Positions 7,235 through 13,338 of a stretch of 13,338 bases of DNA are shown piece after piece. The translations under genes and the position numbers were made by a program. Under the pieces are notes generated by a model that was given only the letters and a program-made list of their open reading frames with translations, was not told the origin of the DNA and made no database searches. Numbering within the stretch: position 1 is the first letter of the stretch; each line of letters starts with the position of its first letter. Location: positions 1 to 13,338 of the forward strand of contig JAICIT010000018.1 of the NCBI GenBank assembly GCA_025960445.1, read 5' to 3'. The stretch is from Bradyrhizobium sp. (GTDB taxonomy: Bacteria; Pseudomonadota; Alphaproteobacteria; Rhizobiales; Xanthobacteraceae).

Positions 7235-8302
7235 ATGGCTCGTATCACGTTGCGTCAATTGCTCGACCACGCGGCGGAACACGATTACGGCGTGCCCGCC
7301 TTCAACATCAACAACATGGAACAGGCGCTCGCCATCATGGAAGCGGCCTCCAGCGTCGACGCGCCGGTCATCATCCAGGCCTCGCGTGGCGCGCGGTCCT
7401 ACGCCAATGACGTGATGCTCAAGCACATGATGGACGCGGTCACCGAGATCTATCCACAGATTCCGGTCTGCGTGCATCTCGATCATGGCAACGAGCCCGC
7501 CACGTGCATGACCGCGATCCAGGCCGGCTTCACTTCGGTAATGATGGACGGCTCGTTGAAGGCCGACGGCAAGACGCCGGGCGACTGGGATTACAACGTC
7601 GGCGTGACCAGGAAGGTCACTGACATGGCGCATCTCGGCGGCATTTCGGTGGAAGGCGAGCTCGGCGTGCTTGGCTCGCTCGAAACCGGCATGGGCGACA
7701 AGGAGGATGGCCACGGCGCCGAGGGCAAGCTCTCGCACGATCAGCTGCTCACCAATCCGGATGAGGCGGTCAAATTCGTCAAGGAGACCAAAGTCGACGC
7801 GCTGGCGATTGCGATGGGAACCTCGCATGGCGCCTACAAATTCACGCGCAAGCCCGACGGCGATATTCTCGCTATGAACGTGATCGAGGAGATTCACCGC
7901 AAGCTGCCCAACATGCATCTGGTGATGCACGGTTCATCGTCGGTGCCGCAGGATCTGCAAGAGATCATCAACGCCAATGGCGGCAAGATGAAGCCGACCT
8001 GGGGCGTGCCGGTCTCCGAGATTCAGCGCGGCATCAAGAATGGCGTCCGCAAGATCAACATCGATACCGACAACCGCATGGCGATGACCGGGCAAATTCG
8101 CAAGGTGCTGAAAAACAATCCGGAAGAATTCGATCCGCGCAAATACCTGAAGCCCGCGATGGATGCGATGGCGAAGCTTTGCAAACAGCGGCTGCAGGAA
8201 TTCAACACCGCTGGCCAAGCCAGCAAGATCAAGAAAGTTCTTACCCCGGCCGACATGGCCAAGCGGTACGTCAAGGGCGAGCTCGATCCGAAGCTGGCCT
8301 GA
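7235..8302 (+). CDS. fba: Class II (zinc) fructose-bisphosphate aldolase
   Basis: Metal-dependent aldolase that interconverts fructose-1,6-bisphosphate with dihydroxyacetone phosphate and glyceraldehyde-3-phosphate. The 355-residue protein resembles the class IIB/CbbA subtype found in Calvin-cycle clusters, more than the E. coli FbaA type. Catalytic and zinc features seen are [11 protein letters not shown] (Asp83, zinc ligand His84), [18 protein letters not shown] with Glu residues 140 and 142, the loop [16 protein letters not shown], zinc ligand His198 in GTSHGAYK and His232 in VMHGSSS, then [14 protein letters not shown] for phosphate binding. ATG 7235 ([15 protein letters not shown]) is the family start. 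A GGAGA lies 11-15 bases upstream, slightly far. The frame stays open further upstream into pgk, but that part is pgk in another frame. The class I enzyme follows, an unusual redundancy. Confidence 0.97.
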   Translation: MARITLRQLLDHAAEHDYGVPAFNINNMEQALAIMEAASSVDAPVIIQASRGARSYANDVMLKHMMDAVTEIYPQIPVCVHLDHGNEPATCMTAIQAGFTSVMMDGSLKADGKTPGDWDYNVGVTRKVTDMAHLGGISVEGELGVLGSLETGMGDKEDGHGAEGKLSHDQLLTNPDEAVKFVKETKVDALAIAMGTSHGAYKFTRKPDGDILAMNVIEEIHRKLPNMHLVMHGSSSVPQDLQEIINANGGKMKPTWGVPVSEIQRGIKNGVRKINIDTDNRMAMTGQIRKVLKNNPEEFDPRKYLKPAMDAMAKLCKQRLQEFNTAGQASKIKKVLTPADMAKRYVKGELDPKLA

Positions 8303-8308
8303 CACGCC

Positions 8309-8334
8309 GAGCCACCCTCGGGCGGAGGGTGCTC
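8309..8334 (+). terminator. Strong hairpin after fba, likely terminator or RNA-stabilising stem
   Basis: CACCCTC (8313-8319) pairs perfectly with GAGGGTG (8325-8331) around GGGCG. The stem is extended by GAG (8309-8311) with CTC (8332-8334) past one bulged C. It begins 6 bases after the fba stop. There is no U-tract, so it may be a Rho-dependent end, a 3' stabiliser, or a partial terminator separating the class II and class I aldolase genes. Confidence 0.5.
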
Positions 8335-8436
8335 GGGCCGTGTGATGGTTGGCGCCTCTGGAGGGGCGACGTCCCGAGAGCGAGCGGGGCCGGGCAATGG
8401 CAACGTTTCTTCGCGAGTTTCTTGCAAGTTTTCCCG

Positions 8437-8471
8437 GGCGGTTTTCTTCGGTATATGGTCCGATAACCGCC
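8437..8471 (+). promoter_or_regulatory. Dyad-symmetric element upstream of class I aldolase
   Basis: GGCGGTT (8437-8443) and AACCGCC (8465-8471) are perfect inverted repeats. Inside them TCGG (8448-8451) and CCGA (8460-8463) form a second nested pair around TATATGGT. The 35-bp dyad sits 37 bases before the aldolase ATG in the 206-bp fba-fda spacer. It could be an operator around a promoter-like TATATG, or a leader RNA hairpin. Function is unknown, and no repressor gene is adjacent. Confidence 0.4.
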
Positions 8472-8508
8472 TGGTTTGACATGCAATCGTTTGCTGAAGG
8501 AAACCCCG

Positions 8509-9543
8509 ATGAACCTCGCTGATCTGAACAAAATCGCTCTCGCCATGGTCGCGCCGGGCAAGGGCATCCTCGCCGCCGACGAGTCCACCGGCACCATCAA
8601 GAAGCGCTTCGACGCCATCAACGTCGCCTCCACCGAGGAGAACCGCCGCGATTATCGCGAAATGCTATTCCGAAGCAGCGAAGCCATGAGCCGATACATC
8701 TCGGGCGTCATCCTCTACGACGAGACCATCTGGCAGAACGCAAAAGACGGCACGCCACTGGTAAATCTCATCCAGCAAGCGGGCGCGATTCCCGGCATCA
8801 AGGTCGACGAAGGAACGCAGGCGTTGCCGGAGTGCCCGGGTGAATTGGTTACGGTAGGACTCGACAAACTCGCCGAGCGTCTGAAGAAGTATTACGACCG
8901 CGGCGCGCGGTTCGCGAAATGGCGTGCTGTGATCGACATCGGCGGCGGCGCGAGGCCGATTCCATCGATGACCGCGATCCACGTCAATGCCCACGCGCTC
9001 GCGCGCTATGCCGCGCTGTGCCAGGCCGCGCAGATCGTGCCGATCGTCGAGCCGGAGGTCCTGATGGACGGCGACCATGACATCGACCGCTGTTACGAAG
9101 TCACTCAGCGGGTGCTCAACAAGACGTTCCAGGAACTGCGAATTCAGCGGGTTGCGCTGGAGGGCATGATCCTGAAACCCAACATGGCCGTTCCCGGCAA
9201 GAAAAGCAGCAAGCAAGCCTCGGTCGAAGAGGTCGCGGAGAAAACCGTCCGCATGCTGAAATCTTGCGTGCCCGCGGCGGTACCGGGGATTGCTTTTCTG
9301 TCGGGCGGGCAATCCGATGAGGAGGCCACCGCGCATCTCGATGCGATGAACCGGATCGGCGGCTTGCCCTGGCGGCTCACCTTCTCCTATGGCCGCGCGT
9401 TGCAAGCCGCGCCGCAAAAGGCGTGGTCGGGCAAGGCTGAAAATGTTGCCGCGGGCCAGCGGGCGTTCGCGCACCGTGCCCGGATGAACTCGCTCGCGAC
9501 CTCGGGCGAATGGAAGGCCGATCTGGAAAGAAAGGCGGCATAG
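8509..9543 (+). CDS. fda: Class I (Schiff-base) fructose-bisphosphate aldolase
   Basis: Metal-independent aldolase catalysing the same reaction as the neighbouring class II enzyme but by a lysine Schiff base, with no common ancestry in sequence. The 344-residue product belongs to the eukaryote-like Glycolytic family: AADESTGTIKKRF (residues 22-34), VDEGTQ (99-104), RFAKWRAVIDIG with Lys137, VPIVEPEVL with Glu181, the Schiff-base Lys223 in EGMILKPNMAVPG, and FLSGGQSDEEATAHLDAMN for phosphate binding. Vertebrate enzymes end in a catalytic Tyr; here the tail is WKADLERKAA without it, as is common in bacteria. ATG 8509 is preceded by AAGGAAA, a good ribosome-binding site, and matches the family start. 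One base separates its stop from the next gene's TTG, so the two are probably translated together. Confidence 0.97.
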   Translation: MNLADLNKIALAMVAPGKGILAADESTGTIKKRFDAINVASTEENRRDYREMLFRSSEAMSRYISGVILYDETIWQNAKDGTPLVNLIQQAGAIPGIKVDEGTQALPECPGELVTVGLDKLAERLKKYYDRGARFAKWRAVIDIGGGARPIPSMTAIHVNAHALARYAALCQAAQIVPIVEPEVLMDGDHDIDRCYEVTQRVLNKTFQELRIQRVALEGMILKPNMAVPGKKSSKQASVEEVAEKTVRMLKSCVPAAVPGIAFLSGGQSDEEATAHLDAMNRIGGLPWRLTFSYGRALQAAPQKAWSGKAENVAAGQRAFAHRARMNSLATSGEWKADLERKAA

Positions 9544-9544
9544 G

Positions 9545-10225
9545 TTGGCCACCAAACCTGTCCCACCGCGCCCGGTGCCGAGGCTTTATCTCACGACACC
9601 GGTTGTGGACGAGACCGCCTCCTTGATCGCAAAGCTGCCTGCGTTGCTGGCCGCGGTCGACATTGCCGCGGTACTGCTGCGGCTGAAACAAACCGACCAG
9701 CGCACGATGATCTCGCGGATTAAAACCCTGGCGCCCGTCATCCAGAACAATAATGCAGCGTTGCTGCTTGATGGTCATGTCGAGCTCGTCGCCCGCAGTG
9801 GCGCCGATGGCGCGCATCTCACCGGCATCGATGCGATGCAGGAGGCGCTACCGTCGCTCAAGCCGGACCGTATAGCAGGCGTCGGTGGGCTGGCGACAAG
9901 GCATGACTCGATGGCGGCGGGCGAAGCCGGCGCAGATTACGTGCTGTTCGGCGAGCCTGATGCGAGGGGGCAGCGGCCTTCGGCGGAGGCGATTGCTGAA
10001 CGTCTGGAGTGGTGGGCCGAACTGTTCGAGCCTCCCTGCGTGGGTTTCGCGGCGTCTCGCGAGGAAGCCTACGAGTTTGCTGCTGCGGGCGCGGATTTCG
10101 TTCTGGTCGGCGATTTCATCTGGGAAGATCCCCGCGGCGCCGCGGAGGCGTTGAGCGAGATGGAGCAGGCGATCCGTCAGGCGCATGCCGCGATGCCGGG
10201 AAAAGCACATGCCCAACAAGGGTAG
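9545..10225 (+). CDS. ThiE-like (thiamine phosphate synthase fold) protein with eroded active site
   Basis: 226-residue TIM-barrel protein of the thiamine-phosphate synthase / TenI superfamily. Recognisable pieces are RLYLTTP (13-19), LLRLKQTD (44-51, the QxRxK strand), DGHVELVARSGADGAHLTGID (split around 76-96, the DGVHLGQ-D motif), GGLATRHDSMAAGEAGADYVLFG (114-136) and a C-terminal AAAGADFVLVG. However, the diphosphate-binding loop PTxTK that normally follows GADYvgfG is replaced by EPDARGQRPS, the NDR element is replaced by LDG, and the late AIGGI phosphate loop reads VGFAAS. Genuine TMP synthase activity is therefore doubtful; a TenI-like or non-catalytic role is possible. The likely start is TTG 9545, one base after the class I aldolase stop; no better start fits the family N-terminus. 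The Sel1 gene begins 9 bases downstream. Confidence 0.8.
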   Translation: MATKPVPPRPVPRLYLTTPVVDETASLIAKLPALLAAVDIAAVLLRLKQTDQRTMISRIKTLAPVIQNNNAALLLDGHVELVARSGADGAHLTGIDAMQEALPSLKPDRIAGVGGLATRHDSMAAGEAGADYVLFGEPDARGQRPSAEAIAERLEWWAELFEPPCVGFAASREEAYEFAAAGADFVLVGDFIWEDPRGAAEALSEMEQAIRQAHAAMPGKAHAQQG

Positions 10226-10234
10226 CGGCGCAAC

Positions 10235-11308
10235 ATGAAAAGCCTGCGCGCGCTATCGGTTCTGTTTTGCCTGACGTGGACGGCAACCGCTGCGGCCCAA
10301 GTTTCGCCGGCGCCGCCCGCCGCTGCGACACCGCCCACGCCATCGGCCGCTAAACCAAAAGCCAAGCCGCATGCGCCAAAGAAGCCTGTCGTCCCCTCGG
10401 CGATTCCAAAAACACCCGCCACTCCGGCCCGGCCAGGTCCGACCGTAACGACTGCGCCCGCCCCCGATGATGCGGGCGTCGATCTCGTGTTCGGCGCCTA
10501 TCAGCGCGGCATGTACAAGACGGCATTCGATCTCGCGACCAAGCGGGTCCAGGAGACCGGCGATCCAAAAGCCATGACCATGGTGGGCGAGCTCTACGCC
10601 AATGCGCTCGGGGTCAAGCGCGACGAAGCAAAGGCCGCCGATTGGTACAAGCGCGCCGCGGCCGCTGGCGATCGCGAAGCCATGTTCGCCTTGGCGATGT
10701 TGCGCCTCGCTGGACGCGGCGGCCCGGTGAACCATGAGGAAGCGGCGAAATTGCTGGCCTCCTCGGCCAAACTCGGCAATCCCAAGGCGGCTTACAATCT
10801 GGCGCTGCTTTATCTTGATGGACAGAGTTTGCCGCAGGACGTCAAACGCGCGGCGGAACTGTTTCGGGTCGCCGCGGATGCCGGTAATCCCGAAGCGCAA
10901 TACGCGCTCGCCACCTTCTACAAGGAGGGCACCGGTGTTCCGAAAGACATCGACAAGTCAGTGCGGCTGTTGCAGGCGGCTTCTCTCGCCGGCAATGTCG
11001 ATGCCGAAGTCGAATATGCGATCGCGCTTTATAATGGCACCGGCACCCCAAAGAACGAACCAGCCGCGGTCGCCTTGTTGCGCAAGGCGGCCAAACAAAA
11101 CAGCCCGATCGCGCAAAACCGTCTGGCGCGGGTGCTGGTGAGCGGCCAAGGCGTACCGACGGATATCATCGAGGGATTCAAATGGCACCTGGTCGCAAAA
11201 ACCGCCGGCAAGGGTGACCCCGATCTCGACGAGGCGCTTGCCCATATCAGCCCCGAGGATCGCGCCAAGGCAGAAGCGGCGGCGCGCAGATGGCTTGGCA
11301 GCAAGTGA
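10235..11308 (+). CDS. Secreted Sel1-repeat (TPR-like) protein
   Basis: 357-residue exported protein of unknown specific function. Residues 1-21 form a signal peptide (MKSLRALSVLFCLTWTATAA-A) with a likely signal-peptidase I cut before Gln22, so it is probably periplasmic. Residues 22-80 are a low-complexity Pro/Ala/Lys linker. From about 109 to 325 there are six Sel1-type helical repeats of about 36 residues, starting at GDPKAM, GDREAM, GNPKAA, GNPEAQ, GNVDAE and NSPIAQ, most with the A-x-x-W/L-x-x-A-A core. Such repeats are protein-interaction solenoids, often linked to the cell envelope. The gene begins 9 bases after the ThiE-like stop, so it appears co-transcribed with the aldolase unit, though no biochemical link is evident. 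The ribosome-binding site is weak. It ends 126 bases before the next gene. Confidence 0.9.
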   Translation: MKSLRALSVLFCLTWTATAAAQVSPAPPAAATPPTPSAAKPKAKPHAPKKPVVPSAIPKTPATPARPGPTVTTAPAPDDAGVDLVFGAYQRGMYKTAFDLATKRVQETGDPKAMTMVGELYANALGVKRDEAKAADWYKRAAAAGDREAMFALAMLRLAGRGGPVNHEEAAKLLASSAKLGNPKAAYNLALLYLDGQSLPQDVKRAAELFRVAADAGNPEAQYALATFYKEGTGVPKDIDKSVRLLQAASLAGNVDAEVEYAIALYNGTGTPKNEPAAVALLRKAAKQNSPIAQNRLARVLVSGQGVPTDIIEGFKWHLVAKTAGKGDPDLDEALAHISPEDRAKAEAAARRWLGSK

Positions 11309-11401
11309 TCCCTTGACGCCACCACAACCGCAGGGCAACCCACTCAGAGCGCGCCGGCACGCCCGACACGCTCGTTGAACCAGGAATTCCCTCCCATAGC
11401 T

Positions 11402-11418
11402 GACCTGATGCTCAGGTC
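11402..11418 (+). promoter_or_regulatory. Perfect inverted repeat just upstream of the monophosphatase gene
   Basis: GACCTGA (11402-11408) and TCAGGTC (11412-11418) are perfect inverted repeats separated by TGC, 16 bases before the ATG at 11435. It may be an operator half-site pair or a small hairpin near the ribosome-binding site. The following GTCTT is too short for a clear terminator. The rest of the 126-bp spacer shows no convincing promoter. Confidence 0.35.
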
Positions 11419-11434
11419 GTCTTGAGCCGAGATC

Positions 11435-12229
11435 ATGCTGCATTCTGCCCTTATCAACGTCATGGTCAAAGCCGCTCGACGAGCCGGCCGCAGCCTGAAG
11501 CGCGACCTCGGCGAGATCGAGAACCTGCAGGTTTCGCTGAAGGGACCCGCCAACTTTGTCACCATGGCCGACAGGCGCGCCGAGGAGATGCTGCACAGTG
11601 ACCTCACCAAGGCTCGGCCGGGTTATGGCTTCATCGGCGAAGAAGGCGGCACGCGGCTGGGCGATGACAAGACCCATACCTGGATTGTCGACCCGCTCGA
11701 CGGCACCACCAACTTCCTGCATGGAATTCCGCAATTTGCGATTTCGATCGCCTTGCAGCGCGAGGATACGATCATCGCAGGCGTCATTTATAATCCGGCC
11801 AACGAGGAACTTTACACAGCCGAACGCGGCAAAGGAGCATTCCTCAACGATCAGCGGCTGCGGGTTGGGGGGCGGCGTAAACTGAGCGAATGCGTGATCG
11901 CATGCGGCCTGCCCCATATGGGTCGTGGCGATCTCGAACTCGCGCGCGCCGAGATGGTCGAAATCCAGGCCAATGTCGCTGGATTACGCCGGTTCGGCGC
12001 GGCCTCGCTGGATATGGCTTTCCTCGCCGCCGGCCGTTTCGATGGCTATTGGGAACGCGACCTGCAGCCCTGGGACATCGCCGCCGGGCAGATCGTCGTT
12101 CGCGAAGCCGGTGGCATCTTCACCGGCATTACAGGCGACGACGACGCGCTCAAGTCCGGCAACGTGATCTGCGGCAACGAGTTCATCCACGCCGAGCTCG
12201 TGAAGATCCTCAAGCCATTGGCCAAGTAG
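11435..12229 (+). CDS. Inositol-monophosphatase-family phosphatase
   Basis: Mg-dependent, Li-sensitive-type sugar or inositol phosphatase fold; bacterial members dephosphorylate inositol-1-phosphate and related phosphates, and E. coli SuhB also binds RNA polymerase/Nus factors. The 264-residue product is typical. Metal ligands are visible in GEEGG (Glu69/70), DPLDGTTNF (Asp86, Asp89) and WDIAAG (Trp213-Asp214). NFVTMADRRAEE near residue 40 and GAFLNDQRL around 134-142 also fit. The whole-length match is closest to the alphaproteobacterial SuhB-like subgroup; the true substrate cannot be read from sequence, and fructose-1,6-bisphosphatase activity is conceivable given the neighbours. An in-frame TGA at 11423-11425 excludes longer forms, so ATG 11435 is the first possible ATG. 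The Shine-Dalgarno is poor. It probably belongs to its own unit, since a 126-bp spacer precedes it. Confidence 0.95.
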   Translation: MLHSALINVMVKAARRAGRSLKRDLGEIENLQVSLKGPANFVTMADRRAEEMLHSDLTKARPGYGFIGEEGGTRLGDDKTHTWIVDPLDGTTNFLHGIPQFAISIALQREDTIIAGVIYNPANEELYTAERGKGAFLNDQRLRVGGRRKLSECVIACGLPHMGRGDLELARAEMVEIQANVAGLRRFGAASLDMAFLAAGRFDGYWERDLQPWDIAAGQIVVREAGGIFTGITGDDDALKSGNVICGNEFIHAELVKILKPLAK

Positions 12230-12232
12230 GCT

Positions 12233-12252
12233 GCGCCGTCGCGGCCCGGCGC
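12233..12252 (+). terminator. GC hairpin after the monophosphatase gene
   Basis: GCGCCG (12233-12238) pairs perfectly with CGGCGC (12247-12252) around an 8-base loop, starting 4 bases after the stop codon. No U-run follows, so intrinsic termination is doubtful; it may mark a Rho-dependent end or stabilise the mRNA 3' end. Confidence 0.35.
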
Positions 12253-12495
12253 GCATCCGATCGCGACCGTTCTTGCGCCGTGGCCAGCTTGAGCACGTCG
12301 AGCGCGGCCCGAAATCCACAACGCTCATCTAAATCTGAAGGCAACAGCGACAAACAGCGGCTAGGCCCAATTTAATCGTCTCGGTGCCCGGTTTCGGTCA
12401 CAGGTTCCGGTCAACACACGAATCGAGGCGTATCTGATCTTTTTTCTCGCCGCCGCTGTGCCATATTGGGGACTCAGTGCGGCTCCTCGCGACGG
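12253..12495. other. Intergenic region before the proton-channel-like gene
   Basis: About 240 bases with no supportable gene. It holds an 11-base near-perfect direct repeat, GGTTTCGGTCA at 12390-12400 and GGTTCCGGTCA at 12403-12413 (one mismatch, 13-base period). This is followed by a T-rich run near 12439-12446 and CCATATTGG near 12461, the most promoter-like part. The spacer should contain the promoter of the downstream membrane protein gene, but I cannot fix the boxes. Confidence 0.4.
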
Positions 12496-13338
12496 ATGAC
12501 CCCGGCAATGCATTCAGCCCCCTCTGCGAGCTCCAAGATGGAGATCGAACTGAATAAACTATCCTCGCCCCGGATTTTCCTGGTGAGGATGCTGGTGTTT
12601 CTGGTGTTGTGCGCGCTGGTCACGATCGTCCTCTACAAACAGATCGTCATCGCATTTTTCGCCAATCCCGGACTCAACGCGCTGATCGGTGCGGTGCTGC
12701 TGATTGGCACCATCCTGTCGTTTCGACAGGTGATCCGGCTCTATCCGGAAGTCGCATGGGTCAACAACTTCCGCATCGCCGATCCCGGACTTGCGATCGA
12801 ACGGTACCCCACCCTGCTGGCGCCGATGGCTGCGATCCTCGGCAAAGAACGTACCGGCCGCATGTCGATTTCGCAGCAGACCATGCGACATTTGCTCGAC
12901 TCCATCGCCACGCGGTTGGATGAAGCCCGCGATATTTCCCGCTACATGACCGGCCTGCTTGTTTTCCTCGGGCTGCTTGGGACTTTCTGGGGACTGATAG
13001 AGACCGTAGGCTCCGTCGGCAAAGTCATTGACGGCCTGAAGGTCGGCGGTGACGCCGGCGCGTTGTTCGACACCCTGAAGGAAGGCCTCGCCGCGCCCCT
13101 CGGAGGCATGGGCATTTCATTCTCGTCTTCGCTATTCGGCCTCGCCGGTTCGCTCATTCTCGGCTTTCTCGATCTCCAGTCGAGCCAGGCCCAGAACCGG
13201 TTCTATACCGACCTCGAAGACTGGCTCGCCTCAACCGTGCGCGAATATTCCGGCGAGACCGCTCCCCAGAGCTCCAGCGGCGGCGAAATTCAGGCCGCGG
13301 TCGAGCGGTTGCGGCTTGCACTGGAGGAAGGCGGCGGA
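12496..13338 (+). CDS. MotA/TolQ/ExbB-type proton-channel family membrane protein, 3' end outside window
   Basis: 281 residues are visible, reading off the window edge. Likely membrane segments are residues 27-55 (IFLVRMLVFLVLCALVTIVL), 60-78 (LNALIGAVLLIGTILSF), 151-171 (TGLLVFLGLLGTFWGLIETV) and 199-226 (LAAPLGGMGISFSSSLFGLA and on). The third and fourth carry the family signature: LGLLGTxxGLIET, then a Pro-containing segment before SxxxGLxxSLxLGFLD. Relatives form ion-driven motors with a MotB/TolR/ExbD partner; the partner is expected downstream. The cytoplasmic loop (about 80-145) is shorter than in flagellar MotA, and no other flagellar genes are seen, so I would not call it MotA. Start choices in frame are TTG 12466 and ATG 12496, 12508 or 12538. 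I take 12496 with low certainty; 12538 (MEIELNKL) is also credible. The C-terminus after residue 250 becomes hydrophilic and helical. Confidence 0.85.
   Translation, partial: MTPAMHSAPSASSKMEIELNKLSSPRIFLVRMLVFLVLCALVTIVLYKQIVIAFFANPGLNALIGAVLLIGTILSFRQVIRLYPEVAWVNNFRIADPGLAIERYPTLLAPMAAILGKERTGRMSISQQTMRHLLDSIATRLDEARDISRYMTGLLVFLGLLGTFWGLIETVGSVGKVIDGLKVGGDAGALFDTLKEGLAAPLGGMGISFSSSLFGLAGSLILGFLDLQSSQAQNRFYTDLEDWLASTVREYSGETAPQSSSGGEIQAAVERLRLALEEGGG

Noticed and set aside
6190..7248. 352-codon minus-strand open frame opposite pgk
   Set aside because: Fully overlaps a clear phosphoglycerate kinase gene and lacks any recognisable domain or ribosome-binding site.
8476..8481. TTGACA as a -35 box for the class I aldolase
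   Set aside because: A -10 box 17 bases later would fall at 8499-8504 inside the ribosome-binding site (GGAAAC-like), leaving no leader and no TATAAT-like match.
11890..12375. 161-codon plus-strand open frame overlapping the end of the monophosphatase gene
   Set aside because: Arg-rich frame-shifted translation of the phosphatase gene running into the spacer, with no start signal.
1..13338. Mobile elements, tRNA genes, CRISPR arrays, toxin-antitoxin or defence loci
   Set aside because: No transposase, integrase, terminal inverted repeats, spaced direct-repeat array, tRNA-like cloverleaf or defence-type domain was seen. The MotA/ExbB-like gene alone is not enough to propose Zorya.

Overview
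The window is GC-rich chromosomal DNA of an alphaproteobacterium. Protein sequences, the zapA / 6S RNA / 5-formyl-THF cyclo-ligase order and a REP-type palindrome near position 1300 all point to the Bradyrhizobium / Rhodopseudomonas group (Nitrobacteraceae). That assignment is inference from remembered family sequences; no search was run. Coding density and base composition look even throughout, and I see no insertion sequence, phage gene, integrase, tRNA or CRISPR array.

Left arm, minus strand (1-2440). Read in its own direction this arm runs zauP (DUF4164 coiled-coil protein), zapA, the 6S RNA gene ssrS, 5-formyltetrahydrofolate cyclo-ligase, and a YmdB-type metallophosphoesterase cut by the window edge. 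zauP and zapA overlap by ATGA and encode a pair that acts on the FtsZ ring. 6S RNA has its own candidate promoter just after zapA. A REP-like double hairpin lies directly before the cyclo-ligase start.

Centre, plus strand (2724-9543). After a 283-bp divergent intergenic region come transketolase, glyceraldehyde-3-phosphate dehydrogenase, phosphoglycerate kinase, class II fructose-bisphosphate aldolase and class I fructose-bisphosphate aldolase. Together they cover fructose-1,6-bisphosphate to 3-phosphoglycerate (triose-phosphate isomerase is not here) plus the transketolase exchanges of the pentose-phosphate or Calvin cycle. No RuBisCO, phosphoribulokinase or CbbR gene is visible, so this looks like the general central-carbon cluster and not a dedicated CO2-fixation operon.

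Right arm, plus strand (9545-13338). Tightly coupled to the class I aldolase are a ThiE-fold protein with an eroded active site and a secreted Sel1-repeat protein. Then follow an inositol-monophosphatase-family enzyme and the first 281 codons of a MotA/TolQ/ExbB-type membrane protein that runs off the window.

I find no convincing wholly new system. The items most worth a second look are the degenerate ThiE-like protein coupled to the class I aldolase, the tandem unrelated aldolases separated by a spacer rich in dyad symmetry, the REP element in the cyclo-ligase leader, and the truncated proton-channel-like gene whose partner lies outside the window.
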